From Lentisphaera araneosa HTCC2155 (GTDB lineage: Bacteria > Verrucomicrobiota > Lentisphaeria > Lentisphaerales > Lentisphaeraceae), in contig NZ_ABCK01000020.1 in the NCBI RefSeq assembly GCF_000170755.1, forward strand, positions 33,207-97,206: DNA of 64,000 bases, read 5' to 3'. Of the stretch, positions 57,751 through 64,000 are shown one piece after another (position 1 is the stretch's first letter; each line of letters starts with the position of its first letter). Both the position numbers and the translations under genes were made by a program. The notes under the pieces were generated by a model. It ran no database searches, had not been told where the DNA came from, and saw only the letters and a program-made list of their open reading frames with translations.

Positions 57751-58491
57751 ATGAGTTCAGAAGTAACTGGTAAACTTGCCGACCATGACCTATATAAAAA
57801 AGTATGGTCAACTACGGGTATTAAGGTATTCATGAAGTACCATGTGTTTTGTGTGTGGGACTTTCAGAGCTTAGCTAAAAAAGTTCAACATATTTGTTCT
57901 CCACCCGAATTTCCATGGATGCCAGGAAAGTCACCTGAATTAAGGCGTCTTATTAATGAAGTAATTCTTGAGGAAGAGACTGATGTGGATCCAACTAATG
58001 GCTCATACTGCTCTCATTATGAACTTTATTTGAAAGCGATGGAGCAATGTGGTGCAGATCTTGAACTTCATCAAAATTACATGAAAGCTTTACAAGGTGG
58101 CGAAAGTTTATTTGATTTAAATAAGGAACTTCCTGTAGCGCTAAGAGAATTTTTAGACTTTAGCTTTGAACTTATTTTTAATGGTTCCGATCATGAAATC
58201 TGTGCGGTTTTTGCAAAAGGACGTGAAACATTAATCCCCGATATGTTCTCAGGCCTAGTTACAAAATTAGAAGTGGATTGTCCTACGGAGTGGTCTTTAT
58301 TTCATTATTATTTAAATAGGCATATAGAAGTGGATGGTGGTGAGCATGGTCCTGCATCTGAACGACTCTATCAATCTTTTTGTGATTCTCCTGAAAAAAT
58401 AGAGGAAGCTCAGCAAGCAGTCGATAAAGCATTGTATCTACGTGATAAGTTATGGTCTTTTATTTTAAAAGAAATAATAGGATCGAATTAA
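57751..58491 (+). CDS. DUF3050 family protein (haem-oxygenase-like fold)
   Basis: A 246-residue cytoplasmic protein matching DUF3050: FMKYHVFCVWDFQSLAKKVQ, PWMPGKSPELRRLINEV, LEEETDVDPTNGSYCSHYEL, and a C-terminal HIEVDGGEHGPAS. The His/Glu positions fit the haem-oxygenase-like fold that binds a di-metal centre in related enzymes. The reaction is unknown. It is a single gene after the rRNA operon. Confidence 0.85.
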   Translation: MSSEVTGKLADHDLYKKVWSTTGIKVFMKYHVFCVWDFQSLAKKVQHICSPPEFPWMPGKSPELRRLINEVILEEETDVDPTNGSYCSHYELYLKAMEQCGADLELHQNYMKALQGGESLFDLNKELPVALREFLDFSFELIFNGSDHEICAVFAKGRETLIPDMFSGLVTKLEVDCPTEWSLFHYYLNRHIEVDGGEHGPASERLYQSFCDSPEKIEEAQQAVDKALYLRDKLWSFILKEIIGSN

Positions 58492-58595
58492 GAATTGTAA
58501 ATTCTTAGAAACTCTACAAGAACTTATTTAACAAATCAGATCGAGCCTTTATATTCATGGACGACATAGTGTCATTAACAATAAGAGGAATACAA

Positions 58596-58961
58596 ATGAA
58601 AAAATTTATTGCCGTTTTAATCGTTGCGCTTTTTATGAGTGCGTGTGCTAGTAAAGCAACTTGGGACAATATGTCTGAAGAAACAATCGCAGCTTGGAAA
58701 GCAGAAGGTGTTGACGCAGCTTTAGCCAACCAGTATACAGAGCATTCAATTACTCCTGAAAAATATGGCGAGTGGAAAGCTTTAAATATTACTGATGCTG
58801 AAACAATCATTGCTTGGAACGGAAGTAAGTTTAGTGCAGATGCAGCAAAGAATTGGATGTCGGGTGGTTTTACTTTAGATGAAGCCGTTGATAACCGTGC
58901 AAAAGGCTTATCTCCCGTCAAGAAGACTCAAGTTGAAGAGTCGAAAGAAGAAACAAAATAG
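58596..58961 (+). CDS. Small lipoprotein
   Basis: A 121-residue lipoprotein. AGAGGA precedes ATG at 58596; the signal ends LFMSAC with Cys17 as the lipidation site. The mature part has repeated short segments about ENxAAWKAEG/EKYGEWKALN/ETIIAWNGSK, i.e. three helical units of about 25 residues each containing a Trp and an acidic or polar pattern. No known family. A start 39 bases earlier is possible but lacks a signal-like N terminus. Confidence 0.8.
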   Translation: MKKFIAVLIVALFMSACASKATWDNMSEETIAAWKAEGVDAALANQYTEHSITPEKYGEWKALNITDAETIIAWNGSKFSADAAKNWMSGGFTLDEAVDNRAKGLSPVKKTQVEESKEETK

Positions 58962-58973
58962 TTTTCTTAAAGT

Positions 58974-59402
58974 TTATCTTTTAGAGCCAGTTTTTACTGG
59001 CTCTTTTTTATGTCTATTTAATAAGTTTTCCACCAGAGGAAGATCAGCTGGAAGGAAGTTATAGTAGCTAAGCTCCTGTAGAGTGATCCAGAGGATTTTA
59101 GAGTGTACGAGACATTTCGGAGTACCTATAAAGCTTTTAATTAAGTAAGCATGTAAATTCAGCTGTGTACTAATGTTGAGTTTATAAAATACCGAATGAA
59201 AGTGTTGGCCTATTTCGCAATTAATTGATAGTTCTTCGTTTAATTCCCGCTTTAAAGCTTCTTGGTGACTTTCATTAAGTTCTATTTTTCCTCCGGGGAA
59301 TTCCCAGGCACCCTTGTGATGTGCTTCACGTCTCTGACATATGAGAACTTGGTCGTCTTTTATAATGATACCAGCAGAAACATTTATTATTTTTTGAGCC
59401 AT
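58974..59402 (-). CDS. Nudix hydrolase (MutT-like)
   Basis: A 142-residue Nudix protein. The Nudix box reads GGKIELNESHQEALKRELNE-E, matching GX5EX7REUXEE (the following G is replaced by Ser). The start VSAGIIIKDDQVLICQRR resembles 8-oxo-dGTP pyrophosphatase MutT. It is the last gene of the rsmI-bolA-small membrane protein-nudix operon; its ATG lies two bases after the small ORF stop. Its 3' end overlaps the convergent terminator hairpin. Confidence 0.9.
   Translation of the reverse strand: MAQKIINVSAGIIIKDDQVLICQRREAHHKGAWEFPGGKIELNESHQEALKRELNEELSINCEIGQHFHSVFYKLNISTQLNLHAYLIKSFIGTPKCLVHSKILWITLQELSYYNFLPADLPLVENLLNRHKKEPVKTGSKR
58983..59010 (+). terminator. Terminator of the small lipoprotein gene
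   Basis: Stem GAGCCAG / CTGGCTC (58984-59003) followed by seven T. The hairpin lies inside the last codons of the convergent nudix gene. Confidence 0.8.
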
Positions 59403-59404
59403 TA

Positions 59405-59500
59405 TTAGACGACTTTAAGCATTCCGTAGACTAAGCCGGCCAAAATCAAAAGCACGAGAACAGTTGTAATGATAGTTTTTTTCCATTCATAATCATCCAT
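59405..59500 (-). CDS. Small membrane protein (31 aa)
   Basis: A 31-residue ORF: MDDYEWKKTIITTVLVLLIL then AGLVYGMLKVV. The first eight residues are polar and the rest is one membrane helix. Its ATG overlaps the end of bolA by eight bases (ATGGATGA), and its stop (TAATAATGG) is two bases before the nudix ATG, so it fills the gap in a tight operon. This position and the clean membrane helix support a real gene despite its size. Function unknown. Confidence 0.6.
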   Translation of the reverse strand: MDDYEWKKTIITTVLVLLILAGLVYGMLKVV

Positions 59501-59780
59501 AATTACGTTCTTCCCATTGTTTAACTTTATAAGTTTTAAGTGCTAAAGCATGGAGACCATTGTTAAGTTCTTCTTTTAAACATTCATTGACTAATCGATG
59601 CTGTTTAATCATGCTTACATCATCAAATTGATCAGAGCAAATAGTGATGCGTAGATGAGTTATTTGTCCTGGGATGGCGCCGCTATGCCCTGCATGAGTA
59701 CTGCTTTCATCATTTATATCAAGGTAAAGGGGGGAGAAGGTTTGCTGGATTTTCAGTTTTATTTGTGCTAAATCGATCAT
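59493..59780 (-). CDS. BolA-family protein
   Basis: A 95-residue BolA-like protein (MIDLAQIKLKIQQTF, INDESSTHAGHSG, HLRITICSDQFDDVSMIKQHRLVNECLKEELNNGLHAL). The STHAGHSG and RHRLV-type helix (here KQHRLVNECL) are the class fingerprint. BolA proteins pair with monothiol glutaredoxins in iron-sulphur handling. ATG at 59780 is chosen because the fold begins there. It overlaps the rsmI 3' end by 62 bases, and the small membrane protein start. Confidence 0.9.
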   Translation of the reverse strand: MIDLAQIKLKIQQTFSPLYLDINDESSTHAGHSGAIPGQITHLRITICSDQFDDVSMIKQHRLVNECLKEELNNGLHALALKTYKVKQWEERNYG

Positions 59781-60513
59781 AATTCTTCTTGTTCTTTTTA
59801 GGTTCTTCTGTAACAATATGGTCTGCTTCGCGCATATTCACAGCGACAACAAATTCGCCACGCCATTTTTTTTCTTTTCCGAGCTCAATAAGCTCAGATA
59901 CTGTGCCGCGGATGGTTTCTTCAAACATTTTTGTCGCTTCGCGAACTAGGGCAACGGGAGTGTTGGGGCCACATATTTCATGCAGATCTTTTAGTAATTT
60001 ATCAATTTTAAAGGGTGATTCGTAGAAAAAAGTACAAAGCCCGTTATTTAAGTACTTTTCTAGGAGCGCTTTGCGTTTGCCTGATTTTACTGGAAGAAAG
60101 CCCGCGAAAGTGAAGGAGTCAAGGGGGAAGGCACAGGCTACTGCAGCAAAAGTGAGAGCGGAAACGCCTGGGATGATTTGTGGTTCAATGCCTTGTTCAA
60201 CGGCATCTCTGACAACAAGAAAGCCTGGGTCAGAAATGACAGGAGTGCCAGCATCAGATAAGACAACGACCTTTTTGCCATCTTTGACTTGGCGAATGAG
60301 GTAGGATGTTTTCTCTTTTTCATTATGCATGTGATATGAAGTCGTCTTGCATTTGATCTCGAAATGCTTCAATAATATTCCCGCACGACGAGTGTCTTCT
60401 GCAGCAATCAAATCTGCTAGCTGAAGTGTTTTTACTGCCCGAAAACTCATATCATCCAAATTGCCAATGGGCGTAGCAAGAAGGTAGAGCTGGCCTTGTG
60501 ATTCTTGACTCAT
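59719..60513 (-). CDS. rsmI: 16S rRNA 2'-O-ribose C1402 methyltransferase RsmI
   Basis: A 264-residue tetrapyrrole-methylase-type protein. Signature: LYLLATPIGNLDDMSFRAV, AAEDTRRAGILLKHF, VVLSDAGTPVISDPG, IPGVSALTFA, and FYESPFKI. It methylates C1402 of 16S rRNA using SAM. ATG at 60513 is used; an upstream TTG adds six residues. It heads the four-gene operon. Confidence 0.95.
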   Translation of the reverse strand: MSQESQGQLYLLATPIGNLDDMSFRAVKTLQLADLIAAEDTRRAGILLKHFEIKCKTTSYHMHNEKEKTSYLIRQVKDGKKVVVLSDAGTPVISDPGFLVVRDAVEQGIEPQIIPGVSALTFAAVACAFPLDSFTFAGFLPVKSGKRKALLEKYLNNGLCTFFYESPFKIDKLLKDLHEICGPNTPVALVREATKMFEETIRGTVSELIELGKEKKWRGEFVVAVNMREADHIVTEEPKKNKKNYDRFSTNKTENPANLLPPLP

Positions 60514-60542
60514 ATATAGTGTTTCCCACAACTAGAATTTAA

Positions 60543-60916
60543 AAAGCGCAACCGGCTGTAAGCCAGATCCTGTCTTTTGCGAAAATCGCAAATGGACGGT
60601 CATTTGACTATGCGATCAGAACCCGGAACTATATTTCACGAAGAAAAACGATACGAGTCGCATCTTTGTTCCCTATTTGATCTTGCACCGGATGGGGTTT
60701 GCCATGCTGCTCCGCTCTCGCTAAAAGCACGGTGAGCTCTTACTTCACCATTTCACCCTTACCTCACAAGTGAGGCGGTATCATTTCTGTGGCACTTTCC
60801 TTCCTGTGACTTTATGGGACACAGTATCCTTCTTTGCAAAAGGGCATCCTACTCTGCGGTGTCTGGACTTTCCTCTATGGCGAACCATAGCGACCGTCAA
60901 CCGGTTGCGCTGGCTA
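60543..60916 (-). ncRNA. rnpB: RNase P RNA
   Basis: Read on the minus strand, the 5' end AGCGCAACCGG pairs with the 3' end CCGGTTGCGCT (P1). GAGGAAAGTCC (60865-60875) and the conserved CCGGATGGGG-type and ACCGCCUCACUU-type segments identify bacterial type A RNA. Near the 3' side the variable helix at 60575-60591 is exactly one copy of the TTTGCG-N5-CGCAA palindrome. Ends are approximate. It has a T-run after the 3' end that can terminate. Confidence 0.93.
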
Positions 60917-60968
60917 ATCTAACTTGGTATTAATTCTACGCAATGCGCTAGGGGGATTTAGTAGGAGC

Positions 60969-61253
60969 TTATTTCGTTTTTTGATCTGAGTGCCCCAAAT
61001 CCTTTTCGGGACATATAAGATTACGTATTTTTTGTTTGAGAATTTTCAGCTCAGGAAAGCCATTGTGTTGTTTTCGGCAGTGGACAAGTTCCCCATTTAC
61101 GAAAACTTTAAAAGTGCCTGCTTCTGGAGAGGGAGAAAGTGAGACTTCATCGATATTTTTCTCAAAAGTAATAAGTAATTCTTGGCTCATCCAAGAAGCT
61201 CTCGTAAGCCAACGGCATCCCGGGCAGTAAGTTATATTGATTTTATTCTTCAT
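60969..61253 (-). CDS. SelT/SelW/SelH-family thioredoxin-like protein
   Basis: A 94-residue Rdx-family protein with the CPGC motif (NITYCPGCRWL) in the position of the selenoprotein W Sec/Cys pair, then a short alpha/beta fold (GTFKVFVNGELVHC...). Both active-site positions are Cys, not TGA-encoded Sec. Redox function is inferred. A Cys-rich tail (LICPEKD) follows. Confidence 0.88.
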   Translation of the reverse strand: MKNKINITYCPGCRWLTRASWMSQELLITFEKNIDEVSLSPSPEAGTFKVFVNGELVHCRKQHNGFPELKILKQKIRNLICPEKDLGHSDQKTK

Positions 61254-61637
61254 TGTAATGTCTATAAGGTTTTACGAATTTTAAATTTTCACTTCATGAT
61301 TAATATGAATACTTCATGTTTCTATTGTAAAATAGTCTTTTTTTATAAAATTAGATGGTGGATTTTTTAAAAAAGCGTAAAAAATGGCATTTATTGATTT
61401 TTCATCTATACTTGTTTTACGAATATCGTATTTGCGAGCGAGTGCCCCTCCTGTATATCGTAGATTTTTTATGACATTAGTGCTGATTATATGAAAAAAT
61501 ATAAAAGTACCATAAAAACTACTTCTTAATTATACCAATGTGTTTAAGTTAGCGTTGAAATTGGCAGTACCAATAAAAGAAAAAGTTTACTGTCGATTAA
61601 ATTGAAACTGTTTGTAATACTTTTAAGGAAGTCAATT
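61254..61637 (+). other. Long intergenic region with no gene recognised
   Basis: About 380 AT-rich bases between the divergent SelW-like gene and the arm-domain gene. No tRNA, hairpin with T-run or supported ORF is seen. A short repeated pattern ACGAATATCGTA / GTATATCGTAG around 61418-61462 may be a regulatory palindrome. Confidence 0.4.
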
Positions 61638-61844
61638 ATGTTAGAAGCTGAATTAGCTATTAGAACAGATGAAGCGAATGACAATCATCACTTGTGGAAT
61701 AACAATGGTACATGGTTCATCCATTACACTGTATATCCTACGGCTGTGACAAAAAAACGTATTAGACGCTCGTTAAAGACTAAGTCTTTAGATGAAGCTC
61801 GCCGTTTAAGGGATGATATATTTCTATCTTTTGATGTGAAATAA
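61638..61844 (+). CDS. Orphan integrase-arm-like small protein (68 aa)
   Basis: A 68-residue protein. AAGGAA lies before ATG at 61638. The part GTWFIHYTVYPTAVTKKR then SLKTKSLDEARRLRDD resembles the N-terminal DNA-binding arm (AP2-like) of tyrosine recombinases, where a strand-strand-strand-helix unit reads GxWxxxxRxxGKRxxxSLgTxxxxEAxxxR. The catalytic part is missing. It could be a small DNA-binding protein or a relic of an integrase. It is followed by its own terminator, so it is likely expressed. Confidence 0.6.
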   Translation: MLEAELAIRTDEANDNHHLWNNNGTWFIHYTVYPTAVTKKRIRRSLKTKSLDEARRLRDDIFLSFDVK

Positions 61845-61875
61845 ACTTCGTTTTTTTCTGTAAAGACGTATGAGG

Positions 61876-61910
61876 AAGTGAAACGCTGTGTAAAGTGTTT
61901 CACTTTTTTA
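61876..61910 (+). terminator. Terminator of arm-domain gene
   Basis: Stem AAGTGAAACGC / GTGTTTCACTT with an 8-base loop, followed by seven T. Confidence 0.82.
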
Positions 61911-61934
61911 TTTTATACAGAAGATGATTTGATT

Positions 61935-62270
61935 ATGAATGAGAAATTATTGAAAGAAGCTGACTGGTGTGAATGGTCAGATTTACATGATTCCTTTATT
62001 AGGGATATGTTATTTGCCGTAAAAGAGGGGAAAGATTGTTTTTTATTGGCTGAAGCAATAGCGGAAAATAATACCGAAATTGTAGGAAAGGCGATTGAGA
62101 GCGGATCTATATTTCGCCCAGATGGATTCCAAGTGGAGAAGTGGAAGAAGGATAAGCTTCGTTTTTTGACTTTGATAGTTTCTCCATTTGTCGTTATTCA
62201 AGAGATGGATATGGCGGCTTATGCCAAGGTTTTAGAGAGCCAAGCAGAAGTTCTTAAAAAAGAGCATTGA
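61935..62270 (+). CDS. DUF2288 family protein
   Basis: A 111-residue cytoplasmic protein matching DUF2288: EADWCEWSDLHDSFIRDMLF, AEAIAENNTEIVGKAIESG, and the family tail LTLIVSPFVVIQE. The family has no known function. ATG at 61935 is preferred over an earlier in-frame ATG at 61878 that lies within the terminator hairpin of the upstream gene. Confidence 0.82.
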   Translation: MNEKLLKEADWCEWSDLHDSFIRDMLFAVKEGKDCFLLAEAIAENNTEIVGKAIESGSIFRPDGFQVEKWKKDKLRFLTLIVSPFVVIQEMDMAAYAKVLESQAEVLKKEH

Positions 62271-62434
62271 TTTAACGTAAAAACTAGGCGAGTGAAGTAT
62301 TCCTTTCGTTCGCCTCTTAGTAAAGCCTATAAAATTAGTTTTTGTGCTCACAGTCGATGGAGTTGTGAGTTGCAAAGGTGTAGAGCTAGTGAAATATTAC
62401 TTTATGATGAAATTATAAATAAGGTTATTATTTT

Positions 62435-64000
62435 ATGGATACTAACGAAGAGCTCGAGTTACGTTTTAAAGAAGTTGTCGAACGACTTCAAGAAGCTGAT
62501 AAGCTAGAGGATACGCTTTGGGAAATTGAAGCGGATCTACTTGATATTTTTGGTGCAGAACGTTTCACCATTTTCCAAAAAGACGAAAACGATAAAGAGA
62601 TTGTCTCTTGGTATAGAACGTCTTCTGATTCAGTAGATGAAATTCGTCTTTATATGTCACCTTCATCTTTGTCTGGTTATGTTGCGATGACTCGTCAAGC
62701 ATTGATGGTTGATGACGCCTATGATTCTGAATACCTTGAGAGTGTGCATCCAGATTTAAGGTTCGATGATGCTTACGATAGATCGTCGGGCTATATGTCG
62801 GAAGCTATGATAATGGTTCCCATTATCCATAAGGATAAACTCTATGGTGTGTTCCAGGTTATCAATAATATTGATGGTGGTGCCTTCCCAGATGAAACTT
62901 ATTTCAGAACGGTAGAGTTTGCTAAAGTTGTTTCAGAAAACTTCCGTTACGAATTAAAGAGTAGTCGTGGAGCTTTTGACCAATTAGTTGAAGCAGGGGT
63001 TATCAGTGTAGAGACTTTTGAGGCAGCTGAAGAGATCTCTAATGATGAAGGGGTGCCTCTTGCGTCAGTATTGAAGAATAAATTCAGCGTTAATGCTGCA
63101 GATTTGGGTAATGCACTTTCTGATTTCTACCAAGTTCCTTATCACCCTTTTGATCCCAGCTTTGAGCTAGATCCTTCATTGATTGAAAACCTTAACGTAG
63201 GTTTCTTAGCAAGTAATAGTTGGGTACCCGTCATGAACGATGGCGAGCATGCTGTCGTATTGATGGCTGATCCAGCCAATGAAGAACTTATTATGGAAAT
63301 TCAAAATATCGTTAAAGCGGTGTACTACGACTTCCATGTTGCTTTTCGAGAAGATATCGATCAATACTTAGGCTTAAGTTCCAAAGAAGAAGAGCGTTTA
63401 AAAGCTTTCGGCCAACTCGATGATATCATGGATGGTGAGAGTGCATCAGTTAGTGCTGATGAGGCTGGTCCTGATGATGAGGATGGTGATATTCTCGACT
63501 CGAAAGAAGAATCAAAAATCATTCAGTTGGTGAATAAGATTATCGTGCGTGCCACAATGGATGGTTGTTCGGATATTCATATTGAGCCACACAAAGGTAA
63601 GCGCCCCGGTGAAGTTCGCTTCCGTATTGATGGTGTTTGCCGAAAAGTATTTGATATCCCTGCCCAGCTAATGGGGGCGGTTCTTTCACGTATTAAAATT
63701 CTATCTAATCTGGATATCGCCGAAAAAAGGAAGCCTCAGGATGGTAAGATGGGCTTACGATTCCAGGGTTCAACTCTAGAACTTCGTGTTGCGACTCTTC
63801 CAGTTGTTAATGGTGAATCGGCCGTTCTTCGTATCTTGGCACAGGGTGAACCTTTACCATTTGATAAGTTGATGCTTTCTCCCAGTAATGAAAGTAAATT
63901 AATTGACCTCCTCAAAAACCCTCACGGCATTATGTTGGTGGTAGGGCCTACGGGTTCGGGTAAAACAACGACTTTACACGCGGTTTTAGGTACACTTAAT
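62435..64000 (+). CDS. GspE/PilB-family secretion ATPase with N-terminal GAF domain (partial)
   Basis: 522 residues are visible before the window ends. Residues about 15-165 are a GAF domain (FGAERFTIFQKDENDKE, MVPIIHKDKLYGVFQVIN). Residues about 170-320 are an MshEN/T2SSE-N type domain (GVISVETFEAAEEISNDEG, NKFSVNAADLGNALSDFYQVP). From about 360 the GspE ATPase begins (SDIHIEPHKGKRPGEVRFRID, RKPQDGKMGLRF) and reaches Walker A GPTGSGKTTT at the edge. It powers type II secretion or type IV pilus assembly. The GAF fusion suggests the motor is controlled by a small ligand. AAGG lies upstream of ATG. Confidence 0.92.
   Translation, partial: MDTNEELELRFKEVVERLQEADKLEDTLWEIEADLLDIFGAERFTIFQKDENDKEIVSWYRTSSDSVDEIRLYMSPSSLSGYVAMTRQALMVDDAYDSEYLESVHPDLRFDDAYDRSSGYMSEAMIMVPIIHKDKLYGVFQVINNIDGGAFPDETYFRTVEFAKVVSENFRYELKSSRGAFDQLVEAGVISVETFEAAEEISNDEGVPLASVLKNKFSVNAADLGNALSDFYQVPYHPFDPSFELDPSLIENLNVGFLASNSWVPVMNDGEHAVVLMADPANEELIMEIQNIVKAVYYDFHVAFREDIDQYLGLSSKEEERLKAFGQLDDIMDGESASVSADEAGPDDEDGDILDSKEESKIIQLVNKIIVRATMDGCSDIHIEPHKGKRPGEVRFRIDGVCRKVFDIPAQLMGAVLSRIKILSNLDIAEKRKPQDGKMGLRFQGSTLELRVATLPVVNGESAVLRILAQGEPLPFDKLMLSPSNESKLIDLLKNPHGIMLVVGPTGSGKTTTLHAVLGTLN

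Noticed and set aside
62292..62507. 71-residue reading frame before the GspE-like gene
   Set aside because: It runs into the GAF-GspE coding sequence in another frame, with no ribosome binding site.

Overview
The window looks like a chromosomal segment of a marine Lentisphaerota-type bacterium (PVC superphylum). This is an inference. It rests on a large secreted CBM/DUF1080/cytochrome c/beta-propeller protein next to an ECF sigma factor and a membrane Ser/Thr kinase, an EF-G of the mitochondrial EFG1-like type, Gram-negative outer-membrane genes (BamA, porin, TolB-like, lipoproteins), and a divergent but complete 16S-tRNA-tRNA-23S-5S operon. Coding density is high and base composition is moderately AT-rich. 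No phage, insertion sequence or CRISPR array was found.

Layout. 1-7.4 kb: cell-envelope and accessory genes (partial TolB-like, HAD phosphatase, TolA-like lipoprotein, tRNA-Leu, TIGR03032 propeller, PhoPQ-type hydrolase, MtfA-like peptidase, tiny Cys-rich lipoprotein). 7.4-13.2 kb: aspS, HU, surE, ridA, a LysR regulator divergent from DoxX and pirin. 13.2-19.1 kb: an RNA-repair locus: rtcR, a sigma-54-like promoter, a structured leader with an intact tRNA cloverleaf, a repeat-containing slipin, rtcB and rtcA. 19.1-24 kb: secreted esterase-like protein, pgk, and a His-rich porin gene behind three Fur-like boxes and broken at a CA repeat. 24-30.8 kb: the 1252-residue secreted protein divergent from an ECF sigma/kinase pair; kinase and secreted protein share the same carbohydrate-binding-like domain. 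30.9-37.7 kb: fusA, yaaA-cupin-MEKHLA, msrBA, and a receiver/DUF4388 protein. 37.8-48.1 kb: a long co-directional run pth-rpsF-ssb-rpsR-rplI-dnaB-bamA-fur-purL-purQ. 48.8-51.7 kb: hemF to hemD haem cluster. 52-57.3 kb: rRNA operon with tRNA order Ala-Ile, followed by a 16-copy 9-bp minisatellite and hairpin repeats. 57.7-64 kb: DUF3050, a small lipoprotein, a tight rsmI-bolA-small membrane protein-nudix operon, rnpB, a SelW-like protein, an orphan integrase-arm-like protein, DUF2288, and the start of a GAF-GspE/PilB ATPase cut by the window edge.

The most interesting system is the rtc locus. RtcR probably senses RNA ends through its CARF domain and drives a sigma-54 transcript that begins with a structured RNA and a tRNA-like cloverleaf (anticodon CAG but short variable loop and C73), then encodes a slipin-like protein, the RNA ligase RtcB and the RNA cyclase RtcA. 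Second is the kinase/secreted-protein pair that may sense and act on the same glycan.
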